From Rubrivivax sp. (GTDB lineage: Bacteria; Pseudomonadota; Gammaproteobacteria; Burkholderiales; Burkholderiaceae): 6,142 bases of DNA. The stretch is from the NCBI GenBank assembly GCA_004211235.1, contig SEEY01000252.1, positions 1 to 6,142 of the forward strand, read 5' to 3'. A model generated the notes under the pieces. It did no database searches. It was not told the DNA's origin and saw nothing but the letters and a program-made list of their open reading frames with translations. Each line of letters opens with the position of its first letter. Position 1 is the stretch's first letter. A program made the translations under genes and the position numbers. Positions 1 through 6,142 of this stretch are shown piece by piece.

Positions 1-589
1 TGCCGTGACTCTCGGCCGGCAATGGCCTGTCATCGACGAAGTTCTGCTGGTGCACCACCTGGCCCGCCAGGTCGGGATGGTCGGCCTGCACCCCGCTGTC
101 GATGATGGCCACACGCACGCCGCGACCGGTTGCCAGCTCGTGCAACTCCGCCAGCCGCCATTGCTTCGCCGCCGGTTGGGCCGCATAGAGCGGTTCCTGG
201 CCACTGCCCTGCGCGTGGTAAAGGCTCACCGGCTGGGCCCAGGCCACGCGATCGTCCGCAGCGACGGCGGCCGCGGCCTCGCTGGGGCTGCGGCGGTCAT
301 CCTCCGGCAACCGCATGACGAAACAGTCCACGCCGGCCAGCGGCATGGGCCATTCGCTGCGCATCTCCAGCCCATGGCGACGAGCCAGCTCCTGCGCGAC
401 CCGCTGGCGCGACTGCTGGCCCACGCCGGTGCCGTAGCTGCCGGCATAGCTGCCATCCGGCCGGTAGTGCGCCTTGGGCAGGTTCAGCATGACGAGCACC
501 TGGCGCTGCGCCTCCTCCGCCTGGGCGAAGGCGCGCGGCACCGCACCGTTCAGCAGCAGCGCAGTCAGCAGCGCCAGCCAGCGCCTCAC
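1..589 (-). CDS. Secreted subtilisin-like serine protease (S8 family), N-terminal part, cut by window edge
   Basis: Probable exported serine endopeptidase. The reading frame stays open from a GTG at 589 to the window edge and gives 196 residues. Residues 1-22 form a signal peptide (Arg-Arg, a Leu/Ala-rich core, then a likely AFA|Q cleavage site). Residues 30-125 look like an I9-type prodomain that would fold and inhibit the protease: a VLVML strand, then helix and strand segments, ending near VAWAQP. The peptidase domain begins around residue 140. It has the Asp motif VAIIDSGV with catalytic Asp164, and the His motif starts at His195-Gly196, about 31 residues later as in subtilisins. The catalytic Ser lies outside the window, so activity cannot be judged. 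The GTG start overlaps the stop of the anti-sigma gene (GTGA), with a GGGGC stretch just upstream, and the signal peptide fits this start. The family call is firm; the substrate is unknown. Confidence 0.9.
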   Translation of the reverse strand, partial: MRRWLALLTALLLNGAVPRAFAQAEEAQRQVLVMLNLPKAHYRPDGSYAGSYGTGVGQQSRQRVAQELARRHGLEMRSEWPMPLAGVDCFVMRLPEDDRRSPSEAAAAVAADDRVAWAQPVSLYHAQGSGQEPLYAAQPAAKQWRLAELHELATGRGVRVAIIDSGVQADHPDLAGQVVHQQNFVDDRPLPAESHG

Positions 590-1203
590 CGCCCCGGCCC
601 CGGCTGCAGGGGTTCAGCCATCGCCACCAGCGCAGACGCCCGCAGCGCCGCCAGACCACGCGGCTCCACCCGCAGCAGCCAGGCGCCGGTCTCGGTGGGG
701 CCGGCGACGATGCTGGCGCCCTGCGCCTGCAGCAGCTCGCGCAGCGCCCGCTCGCTGGTGCCAGGCCTGAACATGACCAGGGCGTCCGCCGCCACGGCGG
801 GGCTGCTGGCAGCGGCCAGGCCTTCATAGGCCGGCACGTCCTGGCGTGCCTGCAGCCACAGCCCGAGAAGCAGCGCGACGGCCCCGCCCTGCAGGCCGAG
901 CGCCCAGGGCATCCAGCGTGAGGAGCTGCGGGCCTGCCGCGGCGCTGGCTCGGGCAGCATGCGGGCATGCAGCTTCGCCAGCCCGGCCTCGACATCGCCG
1001 CTCCCGGGCGCCGTGCCGGCGGCGTTCAGCAGCGTCTGCATCGGCCGCTCGGCCGCCAGCTCGTCGCGGCAGGCCTGGCACTGCAGCAGATGCCGCTGCA
1101 CCGCGCCCATTTCGTCATCGCCCAGCTGGCCGCGCACAAACCAGGGCAGCAGCGCCTGCACGGTCGCGTGCTCGTCAGATTCCATCGGGATCACCACACT
1201 CAT
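586..1203 (-). CDS. Membrane-anchored zinc-finger anti-sigma factor with a subtilisin-prodomain-like periplasmic domain
   Basis: Predicted to hold the ECF sigma factor encoded just upstream inactive at the inner membrane. The protein has 205 residues. The cytoplasmic N-terminus has the zinc-binding anti-sigma signature H38-x3-C42-x2-C45, with His12 a possible further ligand. One membrane helix runs over about residues 97-118 (WMPWALGL to LWLQ), after a basic stretch RQARSSSR. Residues 140-199 form a periplasmic domain with a beta-alpha-beta-beta-alpha-beta look: ALVMFRPG strand, ERALRELLQAQGA helix, two strands through GAWLLRVE, a helix, then ALVAMAEP. That pattern resembles I9-like subtilisin prodomains (inference from pattern). 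Its start overlaps the sigma stop (TGATG). GGAG at 1214-1211 sits 7 nt before the ATG at 1203; a GTG at 1206 is an alternative. Its stop overlaps the protease start, so the three genes are likely coupled. Confidence 0.85.
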   Translation of the reverse strand: MSVVIPMESDEHATVQALLPWFVRGQLGDDEMGAVQRHLLQCQACRDELAAERPMQTLLNAAGTAPGSGDVEAGLAKLHARMLPEPAPRQARSSSRWMPWALGLQGGAVALLLGLWLQARQDVPAYEGLAAASSPAVAADALVMFRPGTSERALRELLQAQGASIVAGPTETGAWLLRVEPRGLAALRASALVAMAEPLQPGPGR

Positions 1204-1823
1204 CACATCTCTCCATGATGACCGGCCAGGTCATCCAGCAGCAGGCGCAGCCTGCGGCGTGCGTAGAACATTCGCGTCTTCACGGTCTCCGGCGGGCAGC
1301 CGACGACGGCGGCAATCTCGCCGTAGGCCATGTCGTGGAAGTAGCACAGCTCCACGACGGCGCGATGCTCCGGCGACAGCTCCGCCATCGCCACGCGCAG
1401 CCGGCCGCGCAGCTGCGCGAAGTCGAACTGCTCCGCGGGGCCTGGGCCGGGGTCCGCGGCTTCGTCGATCTCGTCGCCGTCCAGCGGCAGGTCCTGCCGG
1501 CTCAGCGCCTTGAGTCCCTTGCGGTAGGCGATGCCGAAGATCCAGGTCGAGAGCTTGCTGCGGCCGTCGAAGCTGTCGGCGCGCTGCCAGACGACGAGCA
1601 TCGTGTCGTTGAGCGCTTCCTCGATGGCCTCGGGCTGGCGCATCAGATGGGTCAGGAAACGCCACAGCCGCGGGTGGTACAGCCGGTAGAGCGCGTCGAA
1701 GTCGGCCCGCCGGCCACGCTTCACGCCCGCCAGCAGGGCCAGTTCCAGGGCTTCGGCGGCCGCTGCCCGGCCGTCGGGCGGGGCGGCCTCGCGCTTCTTT
1801 CGGATGCTTTGCCAGAGCGGCAT
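1203..1823 (-). CDS. ECF-family RNA polymerase sigma factor
   Basis: Directs RNA polymerase to a small regulon, probably including its own operon. The protein has 206 residues, the usual ECF size. Region 2 covers about residues 41-107 (FDALYRLYHPRLWRFL, then the promoter-melting part around FDGRSKLSTWIFGIAYRKGL). An acidic, Pro-rich linker (residues 111-133) follows. Region 4 covers about 148-197 (LSPEHRAVVELCYFHDMAYGEI, then the helix-turn-helix VVGCPPETVKTRMFYARRRLR). There is no region 3 and no obvious long C-terminal extension. The ATG at 1823 has GAAAGG at 1834-1829, 5 nt upstream, a good ribosome binding site. The downstream anti-sigma gene overlaps its stop, the typical order for an ECF sigma factor and its inhibitor. 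I could not assign it to a numbered ECF group. The stress or signal it answers to is not visible, though the downstream protease suggests an envelope cue. Confidence 0.93.
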   Translation of the reverse strand: MPLWQSIRKKREAAPPDGRAAAAEALELALLAGVKRGRRADFDALYRLYHPRLWRFLTHLMRQPEAIEEALNDTMLVVWQRADSFDGRSKLSTWIFGIAYRKGLKALSRQDLPLDGDEIDEAADPGPGPAEQFDFAQLRGRLRVAMAELSPEHRAVVELCYFHDMAYGEIAAVVGCPPETVKTRMFYARRRLRLLLDDLAGHHGEM

Positions 1824-1891
1824 GGAAACCTTTCGTTCAGCGTGAGTTCCGCCCGGGCAGCCAAAGGTTCAACGCATGCTAGCGTGAGGGC
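1824..1891. promoter_or_regulatory. Divergent intergenic region with the likely promoters of the sigma operon and the mla-like operon
   Basis: This 68-bp stretch separates the two divergent operons, so both promoters should lie here or slightly inside the neighbouring genes. On the minus strand, TTGAACC (1872-1866) resembles the GAAC core of ECF -35 elements and would leave room for a -10 and a short leader before the sigma gene. I see no convincing -10 partner. No good sigma-70 promoter is visible for the plus-strand operon. An AACCTTT/AAAGGTT inverted repeat and a GCCCGGGC palindrome (1851-1858) lie inside. The promoter assignment is inference. Confidence 0.4.
1827..1869. repeat. Inverted repeat, 7-bp arms AACCTTT / AAAGGTT
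   Basis: The arms at 1827-1833 and 1863-1869 are perfect 7-bp inverted copies with 29 bp between them; a G-U pair would extend the stem by one in sigma-operon RNA. The arm nearer the sigma gene contains its ribosome binding site (GAAAGG, 1834-1829). The other arm overlaps the candidate -35 element TTGAACC. It could be an operator, a fold that hides the ribosome binding site, or chance. Confidence 0.45.
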
Positions 1892-3055
1892 ATGAGCGAT
1901 GCTGGCGCCCTCTCCCTGCCCGAGCCGCCCCAGGCCCGGTCCGGCGGCGTACCCGATGCCGAACCGCAGCTGCAGGCCAGTGGCGAGCGTGAATGGCGTG
2001 TCAGCGGCGACTGGACGCTGCTGGCGCTGCGCGGACGCTACGACGAGTTCCGCGAGCGGGTGGCCGGCATCGTCGCCGCGGGCGGCGAGCCGCTGTGGGA
2101 CCTGCGCGCTATCACCCGCCTGGACAGTGCCGGCGCGCTGACGCTCTGGCAGGGCTGGGGGCAGAAGACGCCGTCGCGGCTGCTGTGGCTGCCTGAGCAC
2201 GTGACGCTGTTTGCCCAGTTCCTGCAGCCCGGCGCGCTGCCCCGGCGCCGCCCGCAGCTCGGCCCCGGCCTCGCGCTCGCCCAGGCACGGCTGCTGACCT
2301 TCACCGGCCATGCCTTGGACATCGTCGCGCTGACCGGCCGCCTGCTGCTGGACCTGGCGCAGATGTTGCGCCGCCCGTCCCTGATCGGCTGGCGCGAGAT
2401 CTCGGCCAACATCTTCCGCACCGGCGCGCAGGCGCTGCCGATCACGGCGCTGGTGGGCTTTCTCGTCGGCCTGACGCTGTCCTACCTGATCTCGCGCCAG
2501 CACAAGACCTACGGCGCCGACATCTTCGTCATCAACATCCTCGGCCTGGCCGTGCTGCGCGAGCTGGGGCCGCTGCTGGCGGCCATCATCGTGGCCGGCC
2601 GCTCGGGCTCGGCCATGACCGCGCAGATCGGCGTCATGCGGGTGACGCAGGAGCTGGACGCGCTGTCGGTGATGGGCATCTCGCACACGGTGCGACTCGT
2701 GGCGCCGAAGGTGCTGGCGCTGGCCGTTTCGCTGCCGCTGGTGGCGCTGTGGACGAGCGCGCTGATGCTCGTGGGCGGCATGGTGGCCGCGGGCGCACAG
2801 CTCAAGCTCGACCCGGTGCAGTTCCTGCACCTGCTGCCCAGCGTCGTCGAGCCGGCCAACCTGTGGTTGGGCTGGGGCAAGTCGGTGCTGTTCGGCGGCC
2901 TCATCGCGCTGCTGGCCTGCCACTTCGGCCTGCGCGTCAAGCCCAACACCGAAAGCCTGGGCCAGAGCGTCACGCAGTCGGTGGTCACGGGCATCACGCT
3001 GGTCATCGTCGTCGACGCGATCTTTGCGGTGCTTTTTTCCAACCTCGGTGTGTAG
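1892..3055 (+). CDS. mlaE: MlaE-family lipid ABC transporter permease with N-terminal STAS (MlaB-like) domain
   Basis: Inner-membrane permease of an MCE-type lipid transporter; it should form the dimeric channel under the MCE ring. It has 387 residues, against about 260 for E. coli MlaE, because a STAS domain is fused in front. Residues 1-33 are Pro/Ala-rich and probably disordered. Residues 34-112 are STAS-like (WRVSGDWTLLAL strand, then LWDLRAITRLDSAGALTL with the conserved D78-S79-A80-G81 turn). Residues 130-387 are the MlaE domain: several hydrophobic segments, a YGAD turn, and the coupling region RELGPLLAAIIVAGRSGSA (223-241) followed by QELDALSVMG (253-262), which contacts the ATPase. 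E. coli encodes the STAS subunit separately as MlaB, so this gene likely carries both jobs. GAGGG at 1886-1890 is only 1 nt from the ATG, a poor spacing, but no better in-frame start was found. The ATPase gene starts 4 nt after its stop. Confidence 0.93.
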   Translation: MSDAGALSLPEPPQARSGGVPDAEPQLQASGEREWRVSGDWTLLALRGRYDEFRERVAGIVAAGGEPLWDLRAITRLDSAGALTLWQGWGQKTPSRLLWLPEHVTLFAQFLQPGALPRRRPQLGPGLALAQARLLTFTGHALDIVALTGRLLLDLAQMLRRPSLIGWREISANIFRTGAQALPITALVGFLVGLTLSYLISRQHKTYGADIFVINILGLAVLRELGPLLAAIIVAGRSGSAMTAQIGVMRVTQELDALSVMGISHTVRLVAPKVLALAVSLPLVALWTSALMLVGGMVAAGAQLKLDPVQFLHLLPSVVEPANLWLGWGKSVLFGGLIALLACHFGLRVKPNTESLGQSVTQSVVTGITLVIVVDAIFAVLFSNLGV

Positions 3056-3059
3056 ACCC

Positions 3060-3911
3060 ATGAACGACAGCCACGAGGCCATCATCGAAGTCGACAACGT
3101 GACGACGGCCTATGGCAGCCACGTCATCCACCGCCACCTCAACCTCACCGTGCACCGCGGCGAGGTGATGGCCTTGATCGGCGGCTCCGGCTCAGGCAAG
3201 ACGACGCTGCTGCGCCTGCTGCTCGGCCTGGACGTACCGCAGGCCGGCACCGTGAAGATCTTCGGCCATCCGCTGGGCCGCTGCGCCGTGCGCGACCTGG
3301 AGCGCGTGCGCTACCGCTGGGGCGTGCTGTTCCAGGCCGGCGCGCTGTTCTCGGCGCTGAGCGTGTTCGACAACGTGGCCCTGCCGCTGCGCGAACTCAA
3401 GAGCGTGCCGCGCGACATGGTCAGGCCGCTCGTCATGCTCAAGCTTGCGCAGGTCGGCCTGAAGCCGGAAGACGCGCTGAAGCGGCCGGCGGAGCTGTCG
3501 GGCGGCATGGTCAAGCGCGTGTCCCTGGCGCGGGCACTGATCCTGGACCCGCAGCTGCTGTTCCTGGACGAACCGACCGCCGGGCTGGACCCGGACAGCG
3601 CCAAGCAGTTCGTCAAGCTGCTGCGCAAGCTGCGCCAGGAGCTGGGGCTGACCGTCGTCATGGTCACGCATGACGTCGACACGCTGTTCGCCGTCGTCGA
3701 CCGCGTGGCCGTGCTGGCCGAACAGCACATCATTGCCTGCGGGCCGCTGGCCGAGGTGGCCCGGCTGCCGCACCCGTTCGTGCGCAACTTCTTCCTCGGC
3801 CACGTGGAGCGCTGCGCGGAAGAAGACGTCAAGCGCTTCCGCCTCAGCCTGGACGACACCAGCGACGAGGGCGGCGTGCCCGCGGTGCTGCGCGAAGAAC
3901 AAACCCTCTGA
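3060..3911 (+). CDS. mlaF: MlaF-type ABC transporter ATP-binding protein
   Basis: Cytoplasmic ATPase that powers the MlaE-type permease encoded just upstream. It has 283 residues and all the ABC motifs: Walker A GGSGSGKTT (41-49), Q-loop Gln92 in VLFQAGALF, signature LSGGM (147-151), Walker B LLFLDEP (166-172) with catalytic Glu171, D-loop AGLDP (174-178) and switch His204 in MVTHD. The signature LSGGMVKR and the FQAGALFSALSVFDNVALPLR stretch are typical of the Mla/Ttg2A family rather than of importers for small solutes. A tail of about 30 residues after the fold (from 250) is charged and ends QTL; in MlaF proteins the C-terminus contacts the STAS subunit. The ATG at 3060 follows the permease stop by 4 nt with only a weak ribosome site, suggesting coupled translation. 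A longer frame opens at 3024 inside the permease gene but adds no family sequence. Confidence 0.95.
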   Translation: MNDSHEAIIEVDNVTTAYGSHVIHRHLNLTVHRGEVMALIGGSGSGKTTLLRLLLGLDVPQAGTVKIFGHPLGRCAVRDLERVRYRWGVLFQAGALFSALSVFDNVALPLRELKSVPRDMVRPLVMLKLAQVGLKPEDALKRPAELSGGMVKRVSLARALILDPQLLFLDEPTAGLDPDSAKQFVKLLRKLRQELGLTVVMVTHDVDTLFAVVDRVAVLAEQHIIACGPLAEVARLPHPFVRNFFLGHVERCAEEDVKRFRLSLDDTSDEGGVPAVLREEQTL

Positions 3912-3921
3912 TCCGACTGAC

Positions 3922-4880
3922 ATGGAAAACAAAGCACACGCCCTCGCCGCCGGCCTGTTCCTGCTGCTGCTCGGCTTGGCGCTCGCCGCCAGCGTCGCCT
4001 GGTTCCAGGGCGACCGCACGGCCCGCGTTCACTACACCGTCGTGTCGCGCAGTGGCGTCTCCGGCCTGAATCTCAAGGCGCCCGTCAAGCTGCGCGGCGT
4101 GGACGTCGGCTGGGTCGAGAGCATCGGCTTCGATCCGCAGAACGCGCGGCAGATCCTGGTCGGCATCGCCGTCGATGCCGCCGCACCGGTATCGGCCACC
4201 ACGCATGCCCAGCTGGGCCTGCAGGGCGTCACCGGCCTGTCCTTCATCAGCCTGGAGGAGGCGGACGCCAGCGCGCCGCTGCAGCGGGCCGCGCCCGGCG
4301 CGCGCATCGCGCTCAAGCCCACGCTGCTGGACCGCCTGGCCGAGAACGGCCCGCTGCTGCTGGCCCGCGTCACGGAGACGGCCGACCGCCTGAACGCGCT
4401 GCTCAGCGATGCCAACCGCGCGCAGCTGGGCCGTGCCCTCGGCCAACTGGAGCAGGCGGCCGGCGACACCAGCCGCCTGATGGCCACGCTGCAGCCCGGC
4501 GCGCGTGAGCTGCCCGGCTTGCTTAGGGACGCCGACGCCACAGCCAGGCGCGCCAGCACCGCGTTGCAGCAGATCGAGGCGCTGGCCGGCGACGGCCGCC
4601 GCCTCACCCAGGAACTGCAGGCCCGCACGTCGGTGCTGGAGCGGCTGGACGGCGCGGTCGGGCAGATCCAGTCGACGGCGCGCAGCCTGGAACTGGCGCT
4701 GGTGGGCGACACGCCACCGCGCAGCCGGCCGCTGGTGGCCGACCTGTCCGCCGCGAGTCGCAGCGTCGAGCGGGCCGCCGCGGATCTCGGCGACCAGCCT
4801 CAGAGCCTGCTGTTCGGCCGCCGCGCCCAGGCGCCCGGGCCGGGCGAGGCCGGTTTTGCTGAACGCCTGAAGGACGGCAA

Positions 4881-4884
<4 letters not shown>
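3922..4884 (+). CDS. mlaD: MlaD/MCE-family lipid-binding protein with long helical C-terminal tail
   Basis: Membrane-anchored periplasmic subunit that should form the hexameric MCE ring through which lipid passes. It has 320 residues, against about 183 in E. coli MlaD. A single N-terminal membrane helix (about 8-28) anchors it. One MCE domain covers about 34-113 and shows the hallmarks SGVSGLNLKAPVKLRGVDVG (45-64) and LQGVTGLSFISLE (100-112). From about 135 to 300 the chain is almost all predicted amphipathic helix with heptad-like Leu/Ala spacing (ADRLNALLSDANRAQLGRAL, and so on), so a coiled-coil barrel or needle is likely. The end, PQSLLFGRRAQAPGPGE, is a motif often seen in longer MCE proteins. 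The start at 3922, 10 nt after the ATPase stop, gives a clean membrane anchor; an upstream in-frame ATG at 3670 lies inside the ATPase gene and is unlikely. The stop overlaps the lipoprotein start by four bases. Confidence 0.92.
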
Positions 4885-5510
<626 letters not shown>

Positions 5511-5590
5511 ACGCAGGCGAGGCGTCGGCAACGCGGCCGGATGCGCATGGAAGACGGGCTGTGGCCGCACGGCCTCCCGGGCGCCTGCGA

Positions 5591-5620
5591 GCCCGCCGGC
5601 CGCGGTCGAGGCCGGCGGGC
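5591..5620. terminator. Hairpin between convergent genes, candidate bidirectional terminator
   Basis: GCCCGCCGGCC (5591-5601) and GGCCGGCGGGC (5610-5620) form a perfect 11-bp GC-rich stem with an 8-nt loop. It lies 80 bp after the lipoprotein stop and 10 bp from the stop of the convergent PEP-CTERM gene, the expected place for a shared terminator. Neither side has a run of T, so if it terminates it is not a classic intrinsic terminator. The rest of 5511-5630 shows no gene. Confidence 0.5.
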
Positions 5621-5630
5621 CAGGGCGCGC

Positions 5631-6142
5631 TCAACCGAGGCGCCGCCTCAATAAGGCAATCGCGCCGAGGCCGGCGAGCAGCAAGGCGAAGCTCTGCGGC
5701 TCGGGCACGGCGGTCACTGCGGTCACTGCCGAGAAGCTGGAACCGATGCGCAACTCGTCATAGACGAAGGGCTTGTAGTCGCCGTAGGCGAGCGTGACGC
5801 CCGTGAAGGCGGACGCATAGTTCTTGAACGCACCGCTGGCATCCGGCGCGCCAAGGGGCGCATCCAGCAGCGGGTTGATCCACATGCTGATGGTGTCATT
5901 GCCCGACGATGCAAAGTCGTAGCGCAGCGCGATCAAGGACACGCTGTTGGCGGCGATGGCGGCGTTCGCGTTCTGCGCGCCTCCTGCGGTGTAGAACGAG
6001 CCGACGCTCGCCGTCGTGCCGGTCACGCCGCCATCCATTGCATGCGAGCCGAACGTCAGCCCCTGCCCCAGCGCAGCCACGGCGTAGCTCGTACCCATGT
6101 CCGGATCCGCCACCTGCTGAACCAGGAAGCTCACCCAGATCG
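5631..6142 (-). CDS. PEP-CTERM sorting-domain protein, C-terminal part with probable LamG-like fold
   Basis: C-terminal 169 residues of an exported protein; the N-terminus lies beyond the window edge. The frame is open through 6140 and the sequence before a GTG at 6134 (Ile-Trp) continues the fold, so that GTG is not taken as the start. The body is rich in Ala, Gly, Ser and Thr, with beta-strand-like stretches. WINPLLDAPLGAPDASGAF and later FVYDELRIGSSF resemble the closing strands of concanavalin/LamG-like PEP-CTERM proteins (family resemblance, moderate certainty). The last 25 residues are a textbook PEP-CTERM signal: VPEP, then a hydrophobic helix (SFALLLAGLGAIALL) and an RRR basic end. 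In the known system exosortase EpsH (XrtA) recognises this signal, and such proteins are often linked to exopolysaccharide and biofilm. The specific role is unknown. Confidence 0.85.
   Translation of the reverse strand, partial: IWVSFLVQQVADPDMGTSYAVAALGQGLTFGSHAMDGGVTGTTASVGSFYTAGGAQNANAAIAANSVSLIALRYDFASSGNDTISMWINPLLDAPLGAPDASGAFKNYASAFTGVTLAYGDYKPFVYDELRIGSSFSAVTAVTAVPEPQSFALLLAGLGAIALLRRRLG
5710..5727 (-). repeat. 9-bp tandem duplication in the linker before the PEP-CTERM signal
   Basis: GCGGTCACT occurs twice in a row on the plus strand, giving AVTAVTA in the protein just before VPEP. It lengthens the linker between the folded domain and the sorting signal in frame. It is a small duplication, possibly recent because the copies are identical. 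Confidence 0.85.

Noticed and set aside
5..829. Plus-strand open frame of 274 codons at the left end
   Set aside because: It is antisense to the protease, whose signal peptide, prodomain and Asp/His motifs are clear on the minus strand.
846..1895. Plus-strand open frame of 349 codons across the sigma and anti-sigma genes
   Set aside because: Low-complexity Arg/Ala/Pro-rich product, antisense to two genes with clear family motifs.
3024..3059. Upstream ATG at 3024 as the start of the ATPase
   Set aside because: The extra 12 residues lie inside the permease gene and do not match the family; the ATG at 3060 gives the normal N-terminus.
1721..3097. Long open frame of 458 codons on the minus strand, antisense to the permease gene
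   Set aside because: Product is rich in His, Gln, Arg and Asp with no domain pattern, and it lies opposite a convincing MlaE gene. Long antisense frames are expected at this GC content.
3670..3921. Upstream ATG at 3670 as the start of the MCE protein
   Set aside because: It would put 84 Arg/Ser/Ala-rich residues in front of the membrane anchor and overlap the ATPase gene; the ATG at 3922 places the anchor at the N-terminus as in MlaD.

Overview
The window looks like chromosomal DNA from a GC-rich Gram-negative bacterium. A betaproteobacterium of the Burkholderiales/Rhodocyclales type is the best guess. This rests on very high GC in all frames, an MCE-type inter-membrane lipid transport operon that ends in an outer-membrane-type lipoprotein, and a PEP-CTERM sorting signal, which is common in exosortase-bearing betaproteobacteria. 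It is an inference from gene content; there is no rRNA or other taxonomic marker.

Layout. (1) Minus strand, 1823 to 1: a three-gene cluster in transcription order. It encodes an ECF sigma factor (1823-1203), a zinc-binding membrane anti-sigma factor (1203-586) and a secreted subtilisin-like S8 protease (589 to the window edge, cut after the catalytic His). All three genes overlap by a few bases at stop/start junctions, so they are probably translationally coupled. (2) 1824-1891: a 68-bp divergent intergenic region with an inverted repeat. (3) Plus strand, 1892 to 5510: a four-gene Mla-like operon. It encodes a STAS-MlaE fusion permease, an MlaF-type ATPase, an MCE (MlaD-type) protein with a long helical tail and a PqiC-like auxiliary lipoprotein. 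(4) 5511-5630: a convergent intergenic region with an 11-bp perfect hairpin. (5) Minus strand, 6142 to 5631: the C-terminal part of a PEP-CTERM protein with a probable LamG-like fold.

How the genes work together. The mla-like operon supplies a complete inner-membrane ABC machine for moving lipids between the inner and outer membranes: a permease with its own STAS subunit, an ATPase, a membrane-anchored substrate-binding MCE ring and an outer-membrane-side lipoprotein. No MlaC-type soluble carrier is encoded, so the long MCE tail may itself bridge the periplasm. The divergent sigma/anti-sigma/protease module resembles an envelope signalling unit. The periplasmic domain of the anti-sigma factor looks like a subtilisin prodomain, and the gene downstream encodes a subtilisin. 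This raises the hypothesis that the protease and anti-sigma factor recognise each other, forming a signalling loop that controls the sigma factor. This is the most interesting feature of the window.
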